From: Gemmatimonadota bacterium
GTDB taxonomy: Bacteria > Gemmatimonadota > Gemmatimonadetes > Longimicrobiales > Gaopeijiaceae
NCBI GenBank assembly: GCA_024638305.1
Contig: JAHEKN010000021.1
Coordinates: forward strand, 1-33,220
Reading direction: 5' to 3'
DNA: 33,220 nt
How positions within the stretch are numbered: position 1 is the first letter of the stretch; each line of letters starts with the position of its first letter. This document shows, piece after piece, positions 24,358 through 31,953 of this stretch. The notes under the pieces were generated by a model. That model was not told where the DNA came from and searched no databases. It saw nothing but the letters and a program-made list of their open reading frames with translations. The translations under genes were made by a program, and so were the position numbers.

Positions 24358-25265
24358 TGGAACGCGCGATCGGTCTCATCTCCGTTTCCCTGGACCTGGG
24401 AGCGGGGAGGCGTGGAGTGGACATGGGGCCCTCGGCCATACGGATCGCCGGCGTACGGCCCGAGCTGGAGGCCCTCGGGCTCGACGTGCGGGAGATCGGC
24501 GGCGTAACCGCGTCCGCTCCCGAGCTCTCCACCCTGGGCGAGTCGGCGACGAGGTACCTGGAGGAGGTGACCGACGTGTGCCGCCGGACCCGCGACCTGG
24601 TGCGCAAAGCACTCGACGCGGGTTGCCTTCCCCTGGTGCTCGGTGGTGACCACTCGCTGGCGGCGGGCTCGGTGGCCGGGGTCGCCGGATACCACGGCGA
24701 CCGTGACGAGAAGATCGGCCTGCTGTGGGTGGACGCGCATTCAGACATGAACACGCCCGAAACTACTCCGTCCGGCAACATCCACGGCATGTCGTTGGCG
24801 GTGCTCCTCGGGAGGGGCGCCCCGCCGCTACGGGCGCTCTCCCCGAGCGCCGCCGTCTCGCCGGAGCACACCTGCGTGCTGGGTGCGCGCAGCGTCGACG
24901 TGACCGAGGCGCCCTGGGTGCGGGACTCGGGCATCCGGGTGATCACCATGTCGGAGCTGGACGAGCGCGGGGTGAACGTCTGCGTGAATGAGGCCCTGGA
25001 GATCACCACGTCGGGAACGGCGGGGGTGCACATGTCGTTCGATCTCGACGTCATCGATCCGCAGATCGCGCCCGGAGTCGGCACACCGGTGCGCGGGGGT
25101 CTCACCTACCGTGAGGCCCACCTCATCTGCGAGAAGTCGAGCCGCACGGGCAAGTTGCTCGCGATGGACATGGTGGAGCTCAACCCCGTGATGGACCACG
25201 AGAATCGCACCGCGCGACTCGCCGTCGGCCTGATCGCGAGTGCGCTGGGCAAGACGATTCTTTAG
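24357..25265 (+). CDS. rocF: Arginase
   Basis: This 302-residue protein has all six arginase Mn ligands: GGDHS (His), VDAHSDMNTP (Asp, His, Asp) and SFDLDVIDP (Asp, Asp). It also has the guanidinium/alpha-amino recognition segment SGNIHGMS that distinguishes arginase from agmatinase, and a C-terminal AMDMVELNP. It hydrolyses arginine to ornithine and urea in the cytoplasm. It starts at GTG 24357, overlapping the preceding stop by one base, so translation is coupled. The M20 enzyme upstream suggests an amino-acid catabolic group. No urease or ornithine aminotransferase is present here. Confidence 0.95.
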   Translation: MERAIGLISVSLDLGAGRRGVDMGPSAIRIAGVRPELEALGLDVREIGGVTASAPELSTLGESATRYLEEVTDVCRRTRDLVRKALDAGCLPLVLGGDHSLAAGSVAGVAGYHGDRDEKIGLLWVDAHSDMNTPETTPSGNIHGMSLAVLLGRGAPPLRALSPSAAVSPEHTCVLGARSVDVTEAPWVRDSGIRVITMSELDERGVNVCVNEALEITTSGTAGVHMSFDLDVIDPQIAPGVGTPVRGGLTYREAHLICEKSSRTGKLLAMDMVELNPVMDHENRTARLAVGLIASALGKTIL

Positions 25266-25554
25266 GCGGGTGGAGAGCTGGCTTGCCTGGCCCCGCGGGA
25301 TCGCGGGCATCCTGGAGTTCTTTGGTGGGATCCTGATCACGCTGGGCCTTTTCACCCGGCCGGTCGCGTTCGTGCTGAGTGGCGAGATGGCGATCGCCTA
25401 CTTCATGTCGCACGTGCCACGAGGGTTCTGGCCCATCATGAACGGCGGAGAGAGAGCCGTGCTCTTCTGCTTCATCTTCCTGTTCCTATGGGCCGCGGGC
25501 GGCGGAGAATTCTCCGTGGACGGCTGGCGGAAGAAGCGGAGCGGAGCGGCCTAG
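25240..25554 (+). CDS. DoxX-family membrane protein lacking the first helix
   Basis: This protein of about 104 residues matches the C-terminal three-quarters of DoxX proteins: GIAGILEFFGGILITLGLFTRP, SGEMAIAYFMSHVPRGFWPIMNGGE and AVLFCFIFLFLWAAGGG. DoxX proteins normally have four helices and about 130-150 residues. Here the first helix and its following loop are absent, and a stop at 25189-25191 in this frame rules out an upstream extension. The first candidate start is GTG 25240, inside the arginase 3' end; GTG 25270 is the next. It may be a shortened functional form or the remnant of a deletion that fused its tail to the arginase end. Its stop shares the palindrome CTAG with the convergent bacilliredoxin stop. 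Confidence 0.72.
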   Translation: MRWARRFFRRVESWLAWPRGIAGILEFFGGILITLGLFTRPVAFVLSGEMAIAYFMSHVPRGFWPIMNGGERAVLFCFIFLFLWAAGGGEFSVDGWRKKRSGAA

Positions 25555-25982
25555 TCCGAAGTCTCCTTGCAGTGCTCGGCGAAGGCGGCTTGCAGCCGGT
25601 CGGCGAGCTCGTACGGTGACCGACCCTCGATCTCGTGCCGCTCCATCATGTAGATGAGCTGACCCTCCCGCATGATCGCGAGCGACGGTGAGGACGGCGG
25701 ATAGCCGGTGAAGTACTCCCGCGCCCGCTCGGTCGCTTCCAGATCCTGTCCCGCGAAGACCGTGGCGAGGGCGTCCGGACGGGACTCGCCTTGGAGCGCC
25801 ATGGCCACGGCGGGACGGAGCGACCCGGCCGCACACCCGCAGATGGAGTTCACGACGACGAGTAGCGTGCCCTCTTGGCTTTCGATGGCGGTGTCCACGT
25901 CCTGAGGAGTGCGGAGCTCACTGAAGCCCACGCGTACGAGGTCGTCTCGCATGGGGGCTACCATCATCTCTGGATAGGGCAT
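25551..25982 (-). CDS. Bacilliredoxin (BrxA/BrxB, YphP/YqiW family)
   Basis: This 143-residue thioredoxin-like protein has the diagnostic CGC motif in VVNSICGCAAGS (Cys48, Cys50). The family N-terminus MPYPEMMVAPMRDDLVRVGF and the later segments VFAGQDLEATERAREYFTGY and PSLAIMREGQLIYMMERHEIEGR are all present. In Firmicutes these remove bacillithiol from S-bacillithiolated proteins. Its presence suggests a bacillithiol-like thiol in this organism, though no biosynthesis gene is in the window. AAGGAG lies about 9 nt before the ATG at 25982. It converges on the DoxX gene with a 4-bp overlap. Confidence 0.93.
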   Translation of the reverse strand: MPYPEMMVAPMRDDLVRVGFSELRTPQDVDTAIESQEGTLLVVVNSICGCAAGSLRPAVAMALQGESRPDALATVFAGQDLEATERAREYFTGYPPSSPSLAIMREGQLIYMMERHEIEGRSPYELADRLQAAFAEHCKETSD

Positions 25983-26234
25983 CTCTGTCGATCTCCTTGG
26001 TGCGACGGGCTCAAGCGTTCCCGTATACCCTCATTGGGCCTGCGGGTCCCGCTCGCCGATCGCGTGCGGGGCAATCGGACTCGCCCCCGGGCGTGATATA
26101 CCCGTCGCGTCGAGGCACGGCATGTGCCCACATTGTTGACGGCCTTCCCGGATTTCCGGCAACTTTCAGACCGGCGGGGACGCCCCTGGCGGACCTCGGA
26201 CCGCCCTTCGACTCCCGCACCCGGCTCGGCGCAC

Positions 26235-26723
26235 GTGGGCCAAGGCAACGGCGTGGTACGGCTCAAGGTAAACGGGGACGTGTACGAGGTCGGCGTTCCG
26301 GAGCACTACACCCTTCTGGAAACCCTCCGCTATGGAATCGGGCTGACCGGCTCCAAGCAGGGGTGCGACAAGGGGGACTGCGGGGCCTGCACGGTCCTTG
26401 CCGACGGACATCCCATCCTGTCGTGCATCACGCCGGTCTGGGAAGCCGAAGCGTTCGAGGTCCGAACCGTCGAGGGGCTGGCGGACGGCACGAGGCCCCA
26501 CCCCGTGCAGGACGAGTTCGATCTGAACGGTGCGGCGCAGTGCGGCTTCTGCACGCCGGGCATCCTCTGCTCGGCGGTCGCGCTGCTGGACCGCAACCAG
26601 AGCCCGACGCGCGACGAGATCCGGGAAGCCCTCTCCGGCAACCTCTGCCGGTGCACCGGTTACACCAAGATCTACGATGCGGTGGAGGCCGCCGCCGGTC
26701 GCCTGCGGGAGGGAGCGCCGTGA
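26235..26723 (+). CDS. Molybdenum hydroxylase [2Fe-2S] subunit (HcrC/xanthine dehydrogenase small-subunit type)
   Basis: This protein of about 162 residues has the two-cluster signature of molybdenum hydroxylases. The N-terminal plant-type motif is GCDKGDCGACTV with a further Cys in LSCITPV. The C-terminal four-helix domain motifs are QCGFCTPGILCSA and GNLCRCTGY. It transfers electrons from the Mo site to FAD. The start is uncertain: GTG at 26235 or GTG at 26253 (AAGG 7 nt before the latter); both fit family length. The end overlaps the Mo subunit start as GTGA (26720-26723). The 252-bp divergent gap upstream, shared with the bacilliredoxin gene, shows only a weak TGATATACC -10-like patch near 26093-26101. 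Confidence 0.92.
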   Translation: MGQGNGVVRLKVNGDVYEVGVPEHYTLLETLRYGIGLTGSKQGCDKGDCGACTVLADGHPILSCITPVWEAEAFEVRTVEGLADGTRPHPVQDEFDLNGAAQCGFCTPGILCSAVALLDRNQSPTRDEIREALSGNLCRCTGYTKIYDAVEAAAGRLREGAP

Positions 26724-29098
26724 TACGACCATCCCGATCGGACCACAGGGTCATCGGGCATCCACAGCGGAAGATCGAGGGCCTGGCCAAGTCCACCGGC
26801 CGCGCCGTCTACACTGACGACATCACGCTGCCCGGCATGCTTCACGGGAAGATCCTGCGGAGCCCGCACCCCCACGCCGAGATCGTATCCATCGACACTA
26901 CGGCGGCTGCGGCGCTCGAAGGCGTACACGCCGTGATCACGGGCCGGGACATGCCTGTACAGTACGGGATCATCCCCTGGACGCCGGACGAGTACCCGCT
27001 CTGTGTGAACCGGGTGCGCTACATCGGCGACGGGGTAGCGGCCGTCGCCGCCCTCGACGAAGACACGGCCAACCGCGCCCTGGGCCTGATCGATGTGGAG
27101 TATCGGGAGCTCCCGGCCTATCTGACGCCGCAGGAGGCGGCCGCGGCCACCACAGACTTCATCCACGAGCCCAAGAAGCCGGGCCACAACGGCAACGTGA
27201 CCAAGCGGGTGCGCCTCGAGTTCGGCGACGTGGACGATGGTCTCGACGAGTCGGAACTCGTGGTCGAGGGGGACTATTTCTTCGAGGGCACCACACACAC
27301 GCCGATCGAGCCTCACTGCGCGATCGGGCTGTTCGAGGGTGACGGGAAGCTCACAGTGTGGTCCGCCACCCAGGTTCCTCACTACCTGCACCGGGAACTG
27401 GCTCGGGTTCTCGATCTCGAGGGGGCCAAGGTGCGGGTGGTCCAGCCGCTCGTCGGCGGTGCGTTCGGAGGCAAGTCCGAGCCCTTCGACCTCGAGTTCT
27501 GCGTGGCCAAGCTGTCGATGATGACCGGTCGGCCGGTCAAGATCCTCTACACCAGGGAAGAGGTCTTCTACGCGCACCGGGGCCGTCACCCCTTCCACAT
27601 GCGCTACCGGACCGGCGTGGACGGGGAGGGCAAGCTCAAGGCGGTCGATGCCGAGATCCTGCTCGACGGAGGAGCGTACGCTTCGTTCGGGCTGGTCACG
27701 ACGTATTACGCCGGGCAGCTGCTCTGCGCCCCCTACGCGCTGCCCGCCTACCGCTTCGACTCCACCCGGGTCTACACGAACAAACCCGCCTGCGGACCCA
27801 AGCGCGGCCACGGATCGGTCCAGCCCCGCTTCGCGTTCGAGGTCCAGATGGACAAGCTGGCAGAGCGGGTGGGAATGGATCCCATCGAGTTCAGGCGCCT
27901 GAACTTCATCGGTGAGGACACGCGAACCATCAACGAGCTGCGCATCACCTCGAACGGGTTCCTCGAGTGCCTGGAGGCCGTCGAGCGAGCGAGCGACTGG
28001 AAGGCGCGCTTTCGGCAGCTACCGTTCGGGCAGGGGCTGGGCATCGCGGGGTCCACCTATATCTCGGGCACCAACTACCCCATCTACCCGAACGACATGC
28101 CGCAGTCGGGTGTGCAGATCCAGATCGACCGCTCCGGGCGGGTCGCCGTATTCAGCGGTGGCTCCGAGATCGGACAGGGCTGCGACTCCGTGGTGGCCTA
28201 CATCGCCGCCGAGGAGCTGGGCGTGCCGATCAGCCACGTTCGCGTACTGCGGGGCGACACCGATTTCACACCGGTGGACCTGGGGGCCTACTCGTCGCGC
28301 GTGACCTTCATGCTCGGAAACGCCTGCATCCAGGCCGCCCGCGAGCTGCGAGCCAAGGTACAGTCCGCGGTCGGCGAGGCGTGGGAGTGTCCGCCAGACC
28401 GGGTGGATCTTCTGGGGGGGCTCGCCGTCGATACGGCCGACCCGGCCCGGTCGCTTCCCATCGCCGAAGCGTTCAACCTTGCAGAAGCCCGGTTCGGGAC
28501 GCTGGGTGCGACCGGCTCCTACAACACCCCCAAGGACGTCCACGGCGAGTATCGGGGCGGCACCATCGGCGCGTCGCCCGCCTACTCCTTCACGGCCCAC
28601 GTGGCCGAGGTACGGGTGGACGTCGAGACCGGGATCGTCGAGGTCGAGAAGATCTGGATCGCGCACGACTGCGGGAAGGCGCTCAATCCGGTGTTGGTGG
28701 AGGGCCAGATGGAGGGGTCGGCGTACATGGGCTACGCCGAGGCGCTCATGGAAGAGCAGATCTTCAAGGACGCCGACCACGGCCGGGCGGGCTTGCACAA
28801 CGCGCCGTCGCTGCTCGACTACCGCATCCCGACCAGCCTGGACACGCCGGCCATGGAGTCGTTCATCGTCGAATCCAACGATCCGGAGGGTCCCTACGGC
28901 GCGAAGGAGGCGGGCGAGGGCCCGCTCCATCCGTCGATCCCAGCCATCGCGAACGCCATCTACGATGCCATCGGGGTGCGCCTCGATCGTCTTCCGTTCT
29001 CTCCACCCAACGTGTGGCGGAGGATCCGCGAGGCGGAGGCGGGCGGTGGGCTCACCAAGCCGGGCGCGCCGTCGCGCGAGGTAGGGGTCGCGCCATGA
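26720..29098 (+). CDS. Molybdopterin-binding subunit of a molybdenum hydroxylase (4-hydroxybenzoyl-CoA reductase alpha-like)
   Basis: This 792-residue protein of the xanthine dehydrogenase family binds Mo-pterin cytosine dinucleotide in most bacterial relatives. Features: an N-terminal domain (GRAVYTDDITLPGMLHGKIL), a Gln in SATQVPHYL, the GGAFGGKSE loop (about 246-254), GGSEIGQG, and near the C-terminus YGAKEAGEGPLHPSIPAIAN with the catalytic Glu at about 733. The AGEGPLHP wording is closer to HcrA-type enzymes than to xanthine oxidase. The AYRCSFR loop of CO dehydrogenase is absent. Together with the [4Fe-4S]-bearing FAD subunit downstream, a CoA-thioester aromatic reductase or related dehydrogenase is the best guess. 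GTG start at 26720 with GGGAGGGAG just upstream. A DUF1460 lipoprotein gene follows with an ATGA overlap. Confidence 0.9.
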   Translation: MIRPSRSDHRVIGHPQRKIEGLAKSTGRAVYTDDITLPGMLHGKILRSPHPHAEIVSIDTTAAAALEGVHAVITGRDMPVQYGIIPWTPDEYPLCVNRVRYIGDGVAAVAALDEDTANRALGLIDVEYRELPAYLTPQEAAAATTDFIHEPKKPGHNGNVTKRVRLEFGDVDDGLDESELVVEGDYFFEGTTHTPIEPHCAIGLFEGDGKLTVWSATQVPHYLHRELARVLDLEGAKVRVVQPLVGGAFGGKSEPFDLEFCVAKLSMMTGRPVKILYTREEVFYAHRGRHPFHMRYRTGVDGEGKLKAVDAEILLDGGAYASFGLVTTYYAGQLLCAPYALPAYRFDSTRVYTNKPACGPKRGHGSVQPRFAFEVQMDKLAERVGMDPIEFRRLNFIGEDTRTINELRITSNGFLECLEAVERASDWKARFRQLPFGQGLGIAGSTYISGTNYPIYPNDMPQSGVQIQIDRSGRVAVFSGGSEIGQGCDSVVAYIAAEELGVPISHVRVLRGDTDFTPVDLGAYSSRVTFMLGNACIQAARELRAKVQSAVGEAWECPPDRVDLLGGLAVDTADPARSLPIAEAFNLAEARFGTLGATGSYNTPKDVHGEYRGGTIGASPAYSFTAHVAEVRVDVETGIVEVEKIWIAHDCGKALNPVLVEGQMEGSAYMGYAEALMEEQIFKDADHGRAGLHNAPSLLDYRIPTSLDTPAMESFIVESNDPEGPYGAKEAGEGPLHPSIPAIANAIYDAIGVRLDRLPFSPPNVWRRIREAEAGGGLTKPGAPSREVGVAP

Positions 29099-30093
29099 GA
29101 AGCCGCTCGCTCCTCTCCGTAGGCGTTCTTGCCCTGTGGGCGTGTGGCGGGAGTCCGCCGCCGGCGAGCGGGGAGTCCGGCGTCGTCGCGGAAGCGGCGC
29201 GACCGGCGCCGGGGCGCCAGAGCGTGGAGCCCGAGCCGACGATCCGCTTGTCCGGCACCGAGACCGAGGAGGACTGGGAGATCCTTCTCGACCGCATCCG
29301 CTGGGCGCGGAGCATCGGCCTCGACACGGTCGAGATCGGCCATGCGGTCGCGGAGATCGGCCGGACGTTTGTGGGGGAGCCCTACACACCATACACGCTG
29401 GAGGTGGCGGGACCCACCGGACCCGAGGCGCTCGTGGTCAACCTTCGCGAGTTCGACTGCGTGACGTTCGTGGAATCGGCGCTGGCCATCGCCCGCACCG
29501 TGCAGGGAAATCCGGGAGTGGAGGACCCGTCGGCCCTGCGGCGCGCGTACGCCGCCGAGCTGGCCGGCCTCCGTTACCGCGGCGGCGCGATCGACGGGTA
29601 TCCGTCCCGCCTGCACTACTTCTCCGAGTGGATCGAGGACAACGGTCGGCGGGGCAGGGTCCAGCCCCTCAGCCACCTGATCGGCGGCTCCGAGGACACC
29701 GAGCCGATCGAGTTCATGAGCACCCACGCCGACGCCTACCCACAGCTCTCGGTGCCGTCCAACCTGGACGCCATCCGGACCGTGGAGGCTCGTCTCCGCG
29801 AGATTCCGCGTTATCCGGTACGACAGAATCGAATCGCGCAGTTCGAGGACCAGATTCGGACAGGAGACGTCATCGCCGCGACCAGCACGGTTCCGGGACT
29901 CGACGTGGCCCACACCGGGATCGCGCTCAGGATCGACGGCCGATTGCATCTGATGCACGCGCCCCTCGTCGGCAGCTCGGTCGAGATCAGCGAGCGGCCG
30001 CTCGCGGAGCGGATTGTCGGCATCGCCAGCCAGGACGGAATTCTGGTGGCGCGCCCCCTGCCCGTGGCGGCTCGCCGGGTGGACGCTCGGTGA
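29095..30093 (+). CDS. DUF1460 lipoprotein (NlpC/P60-like peptidoglycan amidase family)
   Basis: This protein of about 332 residues has a lipoprotein signal (lipobox LWAC, Cys17) and a Pro/Ala-rich linker. The DUF1460 domain contains the catalytic Cys in LREFDCVTFVES (about residue 122), a conserved region HYFSEWIEDN, and His in DVAHTGIALRIDGRLHLMHA. DUF1460 proteins are permuted NlpC/P60-fold enzymes thought to cleave peptidoglycan amide bonds, acting in the periplasm. It is inserted between the Mo and FAD subunit genes of a cytoplasmic molybdoenzyme, translationally coupled at ATGA (29095-29098). There is no obvious functional link; a past insertion or shared regulation is possible. Confidence 0.9.
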   Translation: MRSRSLLSVGVLALWACGGSPPPASGESGVVAEAARPAPGRQSVEPEPTIRLSGTETEEDWEILLDRIRWARSIGLDTVEIGHAVAEIGRTFVGEPYTPYTLEVAGPTGPEALVVNLREFDCVTFVESALAIARTVQGNPGVEDPSALRRAYAAELAGLRYRGGAIDGYPSRLHYFSEWIEDNGRRGRVQPLSHLIGGSEDTEPIEFMSTHADAYPQLSVPSNLDAIRTVEARLREIPRYPVRQNRIAQFEDQIRTGDVIAATSTVPGLDVAHTGIALRIDGRLHLMHAPLVGSSVEISERPLAERIVGIASQDGILVARPLPVAARRVDAR

Positions 30094-30109
30094 GCGGGGG
30101 CGATTTCTG

Positions 30110-31084
30110 ATGCTCCGGCTCCCTCCGTTCCGCTACCATCGCCCCGTGACGGTGTCCGAGGCCGTTGCGCTCCACTTGGAGTGCGAGACCGGTCAGTACG
30201 TGGCCGGCGGCACGGACCTGATCCCGAACATGAAGCACGGCCTGTTCGAGCCGCCGGACCTGATTTCGCTTCGCCGTGTGCAGGAGCTCCGCGGGGTCGA
30301 ACGGCGGAATGGCGAGCTGCGCGTCGGAGCCGGGGAGACACTCGCCTCGATCGCTACGGACCCCCTGGTGCTCGAGCACGCTCCGGCGCTCGCCGCGGCT
30401 GCGGGTCAGGTGGCCGGCCCCCAGCTCCGCAATGCCGGCACCCTCGGTGGGAACCTCTGCCTGGACACCCGCTGCACGTACTACAACCAGACGCGATTCT
30501 GGCGGGAGGCGCTGGGGTTCTGCCTGAAGAAGGACGGCTCCGTCTGCCACGTCACCAAAGTGGGCAAGAAGTGTGTGGCGGCCCATTCCGCGGACACCCC
30601 ACCCGTTCTGATGAGCCTCGATGCCACCGTCGAGCTGACCGGCCCCGACGGGTCACGGGAGCTCCCGGTCGCGGACCTGTTCGTCACGGACGGCATCTGG
30701 AACTCGCGGCGTGAGCCTTCCGAAGTCCTCTGCGCCGTGCGCATTCCGGTCCGCCCCGACCGGCGGCAGGGCTATGCCAAGCTGCGCCAGCGCAAGTCGA
30801 TCGACTTTCCGCTCCTCACGGTCGCGGTCGCGGCCGACATGGCCGGCGACGTCGTGACGAGCGTGCGCGGCGTGGTGACGGCTCTCGGCGCTCGCCCCCG
30901 GGTCCTCAGCGGCTGGGACGAGCTCGCCCAGGGCCGAAGGCTCGATGCCGATCTGATCGAAGCGCTGGCCGCGCGCGCCCATGAGCAGTGCAGGCCGCTC
31001 GAGAACATGATCGTCGACGTGGACTGGCGACGAGCCATGGTTCCGGTCTACGTCCGAAAAGCGTTGGCGCAGCTCGTTCGTTAG
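30110..31084 (+). CDS. FAD subunit of a 4-hydroxybenzoyl-CoA reductase-like enzyme with an extra [4Fe-4S] loop
   Basis: This 324-residue FAD-binding subunit has the family motifs YVAGGTDLIPNMKHG and QLRNAGTLGGNLCLD. Right after these lies a cysteine-rich insertion: Cys122, Cys138, Cys146 and Cys155 (spacings 16, 8 and 9). From memory of the Thauera aromatica 4-hydroxybenzoyl-CoA reductase structure, these are the same positions that ligate its additional low-potential [4Fe-4S] cluster. Xanthine dehydrogenases and CO dehydrogenases lack the loop. The enzyme should therefore accept electrons from a ferredoxin and work reductively, or pass electrons outward to one. The gene order C-A-(lipoprotein)-B keeps the hcrCAB order. 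The stop overlaps the convergent lactonase-like gene (TTAG). Confidence 0.9.
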   Translation: MLRLPPFRYHRPVTVSEAVALHLECETGQYVAGGTDLIPNMKHGLFEPPDLISLRRVQELRGVERRNGELRVGAGETLASIATDPLVLEHAPALAAAAGQVAGPQLRNAGTLGGNLCLDTRCTYYNQTRFWREALGFCLKKDGSVCHVTKVGKKCVAAHSADTPPVLMSLDATVELTGPDGSRELPVADLFVTDGIWNSRREPSEVLCAVRIPVRPDRRQGYAKLRQRKSIDFPLLTVAVAADMAGDVVTSVRGVVTALGARPRVLSGWDELAQGRRLDADLIEALAARAHEQCRPLENMIVDVDWRRAMVPVYVRKALAQLVR

Positions 31085-31953
31085 CGAATCCGCGCGACCC
31101 TTCCGTCCGTGGGGAAGCGGCGGAACTGGGCGGGGTCGTGCCCGGGGATCACGCGGCTGGTATCGCCCACGAGGTCGATCATGCGTGCGATCGCCGCCTT
31201 GTTGGCTACGGTGTCCGCCGGCGTGAAAGTGGCCACCGGCCGGAGATCGCGAAGGTTGCGGTAGAGGTAGGCGTTGTCCGACGCCAGGAGCACGGGCTCG
31301 TTGCCCTCCACCAGGACGTACTGAGAGGCGAAGGTGTGGCGTGCACCCGTGTAGACACGGATGCCGGGCAGGATCTCGACGTCGTCTCCTTGGATGAGCT
31401 GGACACTCCCCTCAGTATTCCGACGGACGAGCTCGACCAGGTCGCTCGGATCCGCCCCGCCGCCTCCTGCCCCCGCCTGCCAGGCCGGTCCGGTGTAGTG
31501 GCCGAACTCGGCCGCCTGGATCCAGATGGTCGCGTCCGGAAAGAGATCGATGCCGCCCATGTGGTCCCAGTGGGCATGGCTCACGATCAGGTCGCTGACC
31601 TGCGCCCCGTCCACCCCCAGCAGCGCCACCGCCTCCCGGGGGTTCAAGTAGTCCTCGACGCGGAACCGATCGAACCAGGACGCGCGGTGGAAGCCGGAGT
31701 CAACGAGGACGACCCGACCGCCTCCACGAATCACCCACAGCACCATCGCGATGTCCATGCGCTCGTCCGGGGCCGCGCCGCGCACGAGTGACGACACGGG
31801 GAACTCCGGAATGGTCGCATACCGCACCGCATGCACCTCATAGTCCGCGGTCTGGGCGGTCTGGGCGGTCAGCGGCAGCGTCGCCGTCGCCACGGCCAGG
31901 GCGGAGGCCAGGAGCGCTGCGTGGGAACCCACGCTCCGGCGCCCCCGGCTCAT
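31081..31953 (-). CDS. Exported metallo-beta-lactamase-fold hydrolase (N-acyl-homoserine-lactonase-like)
   Basis: This 290-residue protein has a signal peptide (hydrophobic core about 12-27, then TAQTAQTADYE). A complete di-zinc metallo-beta-lactamase site follows: SHAHWDHMGG (HxHxDH), His in GARHTFAS, Asp in LLASDNAYLY and His in VIPGHDP. Ligand order and VLVDSGFH upstream resemble AHL-lactonase-type enzymes (AiiA/AttM group). A glycine-rich loop (GAGGGGADPSD) follows the metal site. Periplasmic lactone or ester hydrolysis is likely; quorum quenching is only a possibility. It starts at ATG 31953, overlapping the stop of the metal-transport permease by ATGA, which places it in a metal-uptake operon. 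Confidence 0.88.
   Translation of the reverse strand: MSRGRRSVGSHAALLASALAVATATLPLTAQTAQTADYEVHAVRYATIPEFPVSSLVRGAAPDERMDIAMVLWVIRGGGRVVLVDSGFHRASWFDRFRVEDYLNPREAVALLGVDGAQVSDLIVSHAHWDHMGGIDLFPDATIWIQAAEFGHYTGPAWQAGAGGGGADPSDLVELVRRNTEGSVQLIQGDDVEILPGIRVYTGARHTFASQYVLVEGNEPVLLASDNAYLYRNLRDLRPVATFTPADTVANKAAIARMIDLVGDTSRVIPGHDPAQFRRFPTDGRVARIR

Noticed and set aside
26720-29098. CO dehydrogenase (CoxL) assignment for the Mo subunit
   Set aside because: The AYRCSFR active-site loop is absent, and the FAD subunit has the Hcr-type cysteine loop.
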